This document shows, piece by piece, positions 26,783 to 27,218 of a DNA stretch of 27,218 nt (within the stretch, counting starts at the first letter, position 1; every line of letters begins with the position of its first letter). The notes below the pieces were generated by a model, which saw only the letters and a list, made by a program, of their open reading frames with translations, did no database searches and was not told where the DNA came from. The DNA is from Pseudonocardiaceae bacterium. GTDB taxonomy: Bacteria; Actinomycetota; Actinomycetes; Mycobacteriales; Pseudonocardiaceae. The DNA lies in contig JAICSB010000005.1 of the NCBI GenBank assembly GCA_025937115.1, positions 1 through 27,218 of the forward strand, given 5' to 3'. The translations under genes and the position numbers were made by a program.

Positions 26783-27218
26783 GTACAGCCCCTTCGACAC
26801 CGCCGAGCCGAAGGCCCGGATCAGCGGCTCGTCGCCCAGGAACAGCGCGCGGGTCTGGTCGATCTCCCCGACTCGCACCCCTGGCCCCAGCGTCGCGGTG
26901 CCCGAGGACAGCGGTAAGCGGCCCAGCAGCGCGCCCAGCAGGGTGGACTTCCCGGAGCCGTTGGCGCCGGTGATGACGACCCGGTCGGCCCACCCGAGCG
27001 CCACATCAACCGGGCCGAGACGGAACGCGCCCCGCTCAACGACGGCGCCGCGCAAGGCCGCCACCACCGAACCCGAACGGGGCGCGGCGGCGATGGACAT
27101 CCGCAGCTCCCACTCCTTGCGGGGCTCCTCGACCACCTCGAGGCGCTCGATCTGCCGCTGTGTCTGGCTGACCTTGGCGGCCTGTTTCTCGGTGGCCTCG
27201 GCGCGGAACTTACGGCCG

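Overview
This is a high-GC window with many GTG and TTG starts, ATGA/GTGA gene overlaps and an EspG-type (ESX-associated) gene. It looks like an actinobacterial chromosome. The family-level guess of Pseudonocardiaceae or a relative is inference from gene content only.

Layout. (1) 1-3075: flank with a macrodomain protein cut by the window edge, a possible decayed small gene, a secreted protein with a strong terminator, and an EspG-family protein. (2) 3229-10052: drmD and drmMI, the class-1-specific genes of a DISARM anti-phage system. Both are damaged: drmD has lost its helicase C-terminal lobe and is frameshifted, and drmMI has a +1 frameshift near 9344. (3) 10028-12345: an AlbA_2/Schlafen-like regulator gene preceded by a perfect 12-bp inverted repeat and bracketed by about 125-bp imperfect direct repeats. 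(4) 12352-19379: further accessory cargo. It holds a minus-strand three-gene unit (TIGR04255-like, HTH protein, unknown protein), a HAD phosphatase divergent from an XRE/TPR-like regulator, two small conserved proteins, and a complete DarT-DarG DNA ADP-ribosylation toxin-antitoxin pair. (5) 19513-25711: drmA-drmB-drmC, the DISARM core, intact and translationally coupled. (6) 25706-27218: a decayed PIN-domain (VapC-like) toxin fragment abutting drmC, a PEBP/YbhB-like protein, and the 3' part of an ABC-F ATPase gene that is itself frameshifted.

Reading together: this is a composite defence island in which a class 1 DISARM locus is split into two transcription units by about 9.5 kb of cargo, including DarTG. 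The drmABC half looks functional. The drmD-drmMI half looks inactivated, unless the lesions are sequencing errors. Four frame lesions (drmD, drmMI, vapC remnant, ABC-F) in 27 kb leave open either a decaying locus or an indel-prone assembly. The drmD lesion is too large for a simple base-calling indel.
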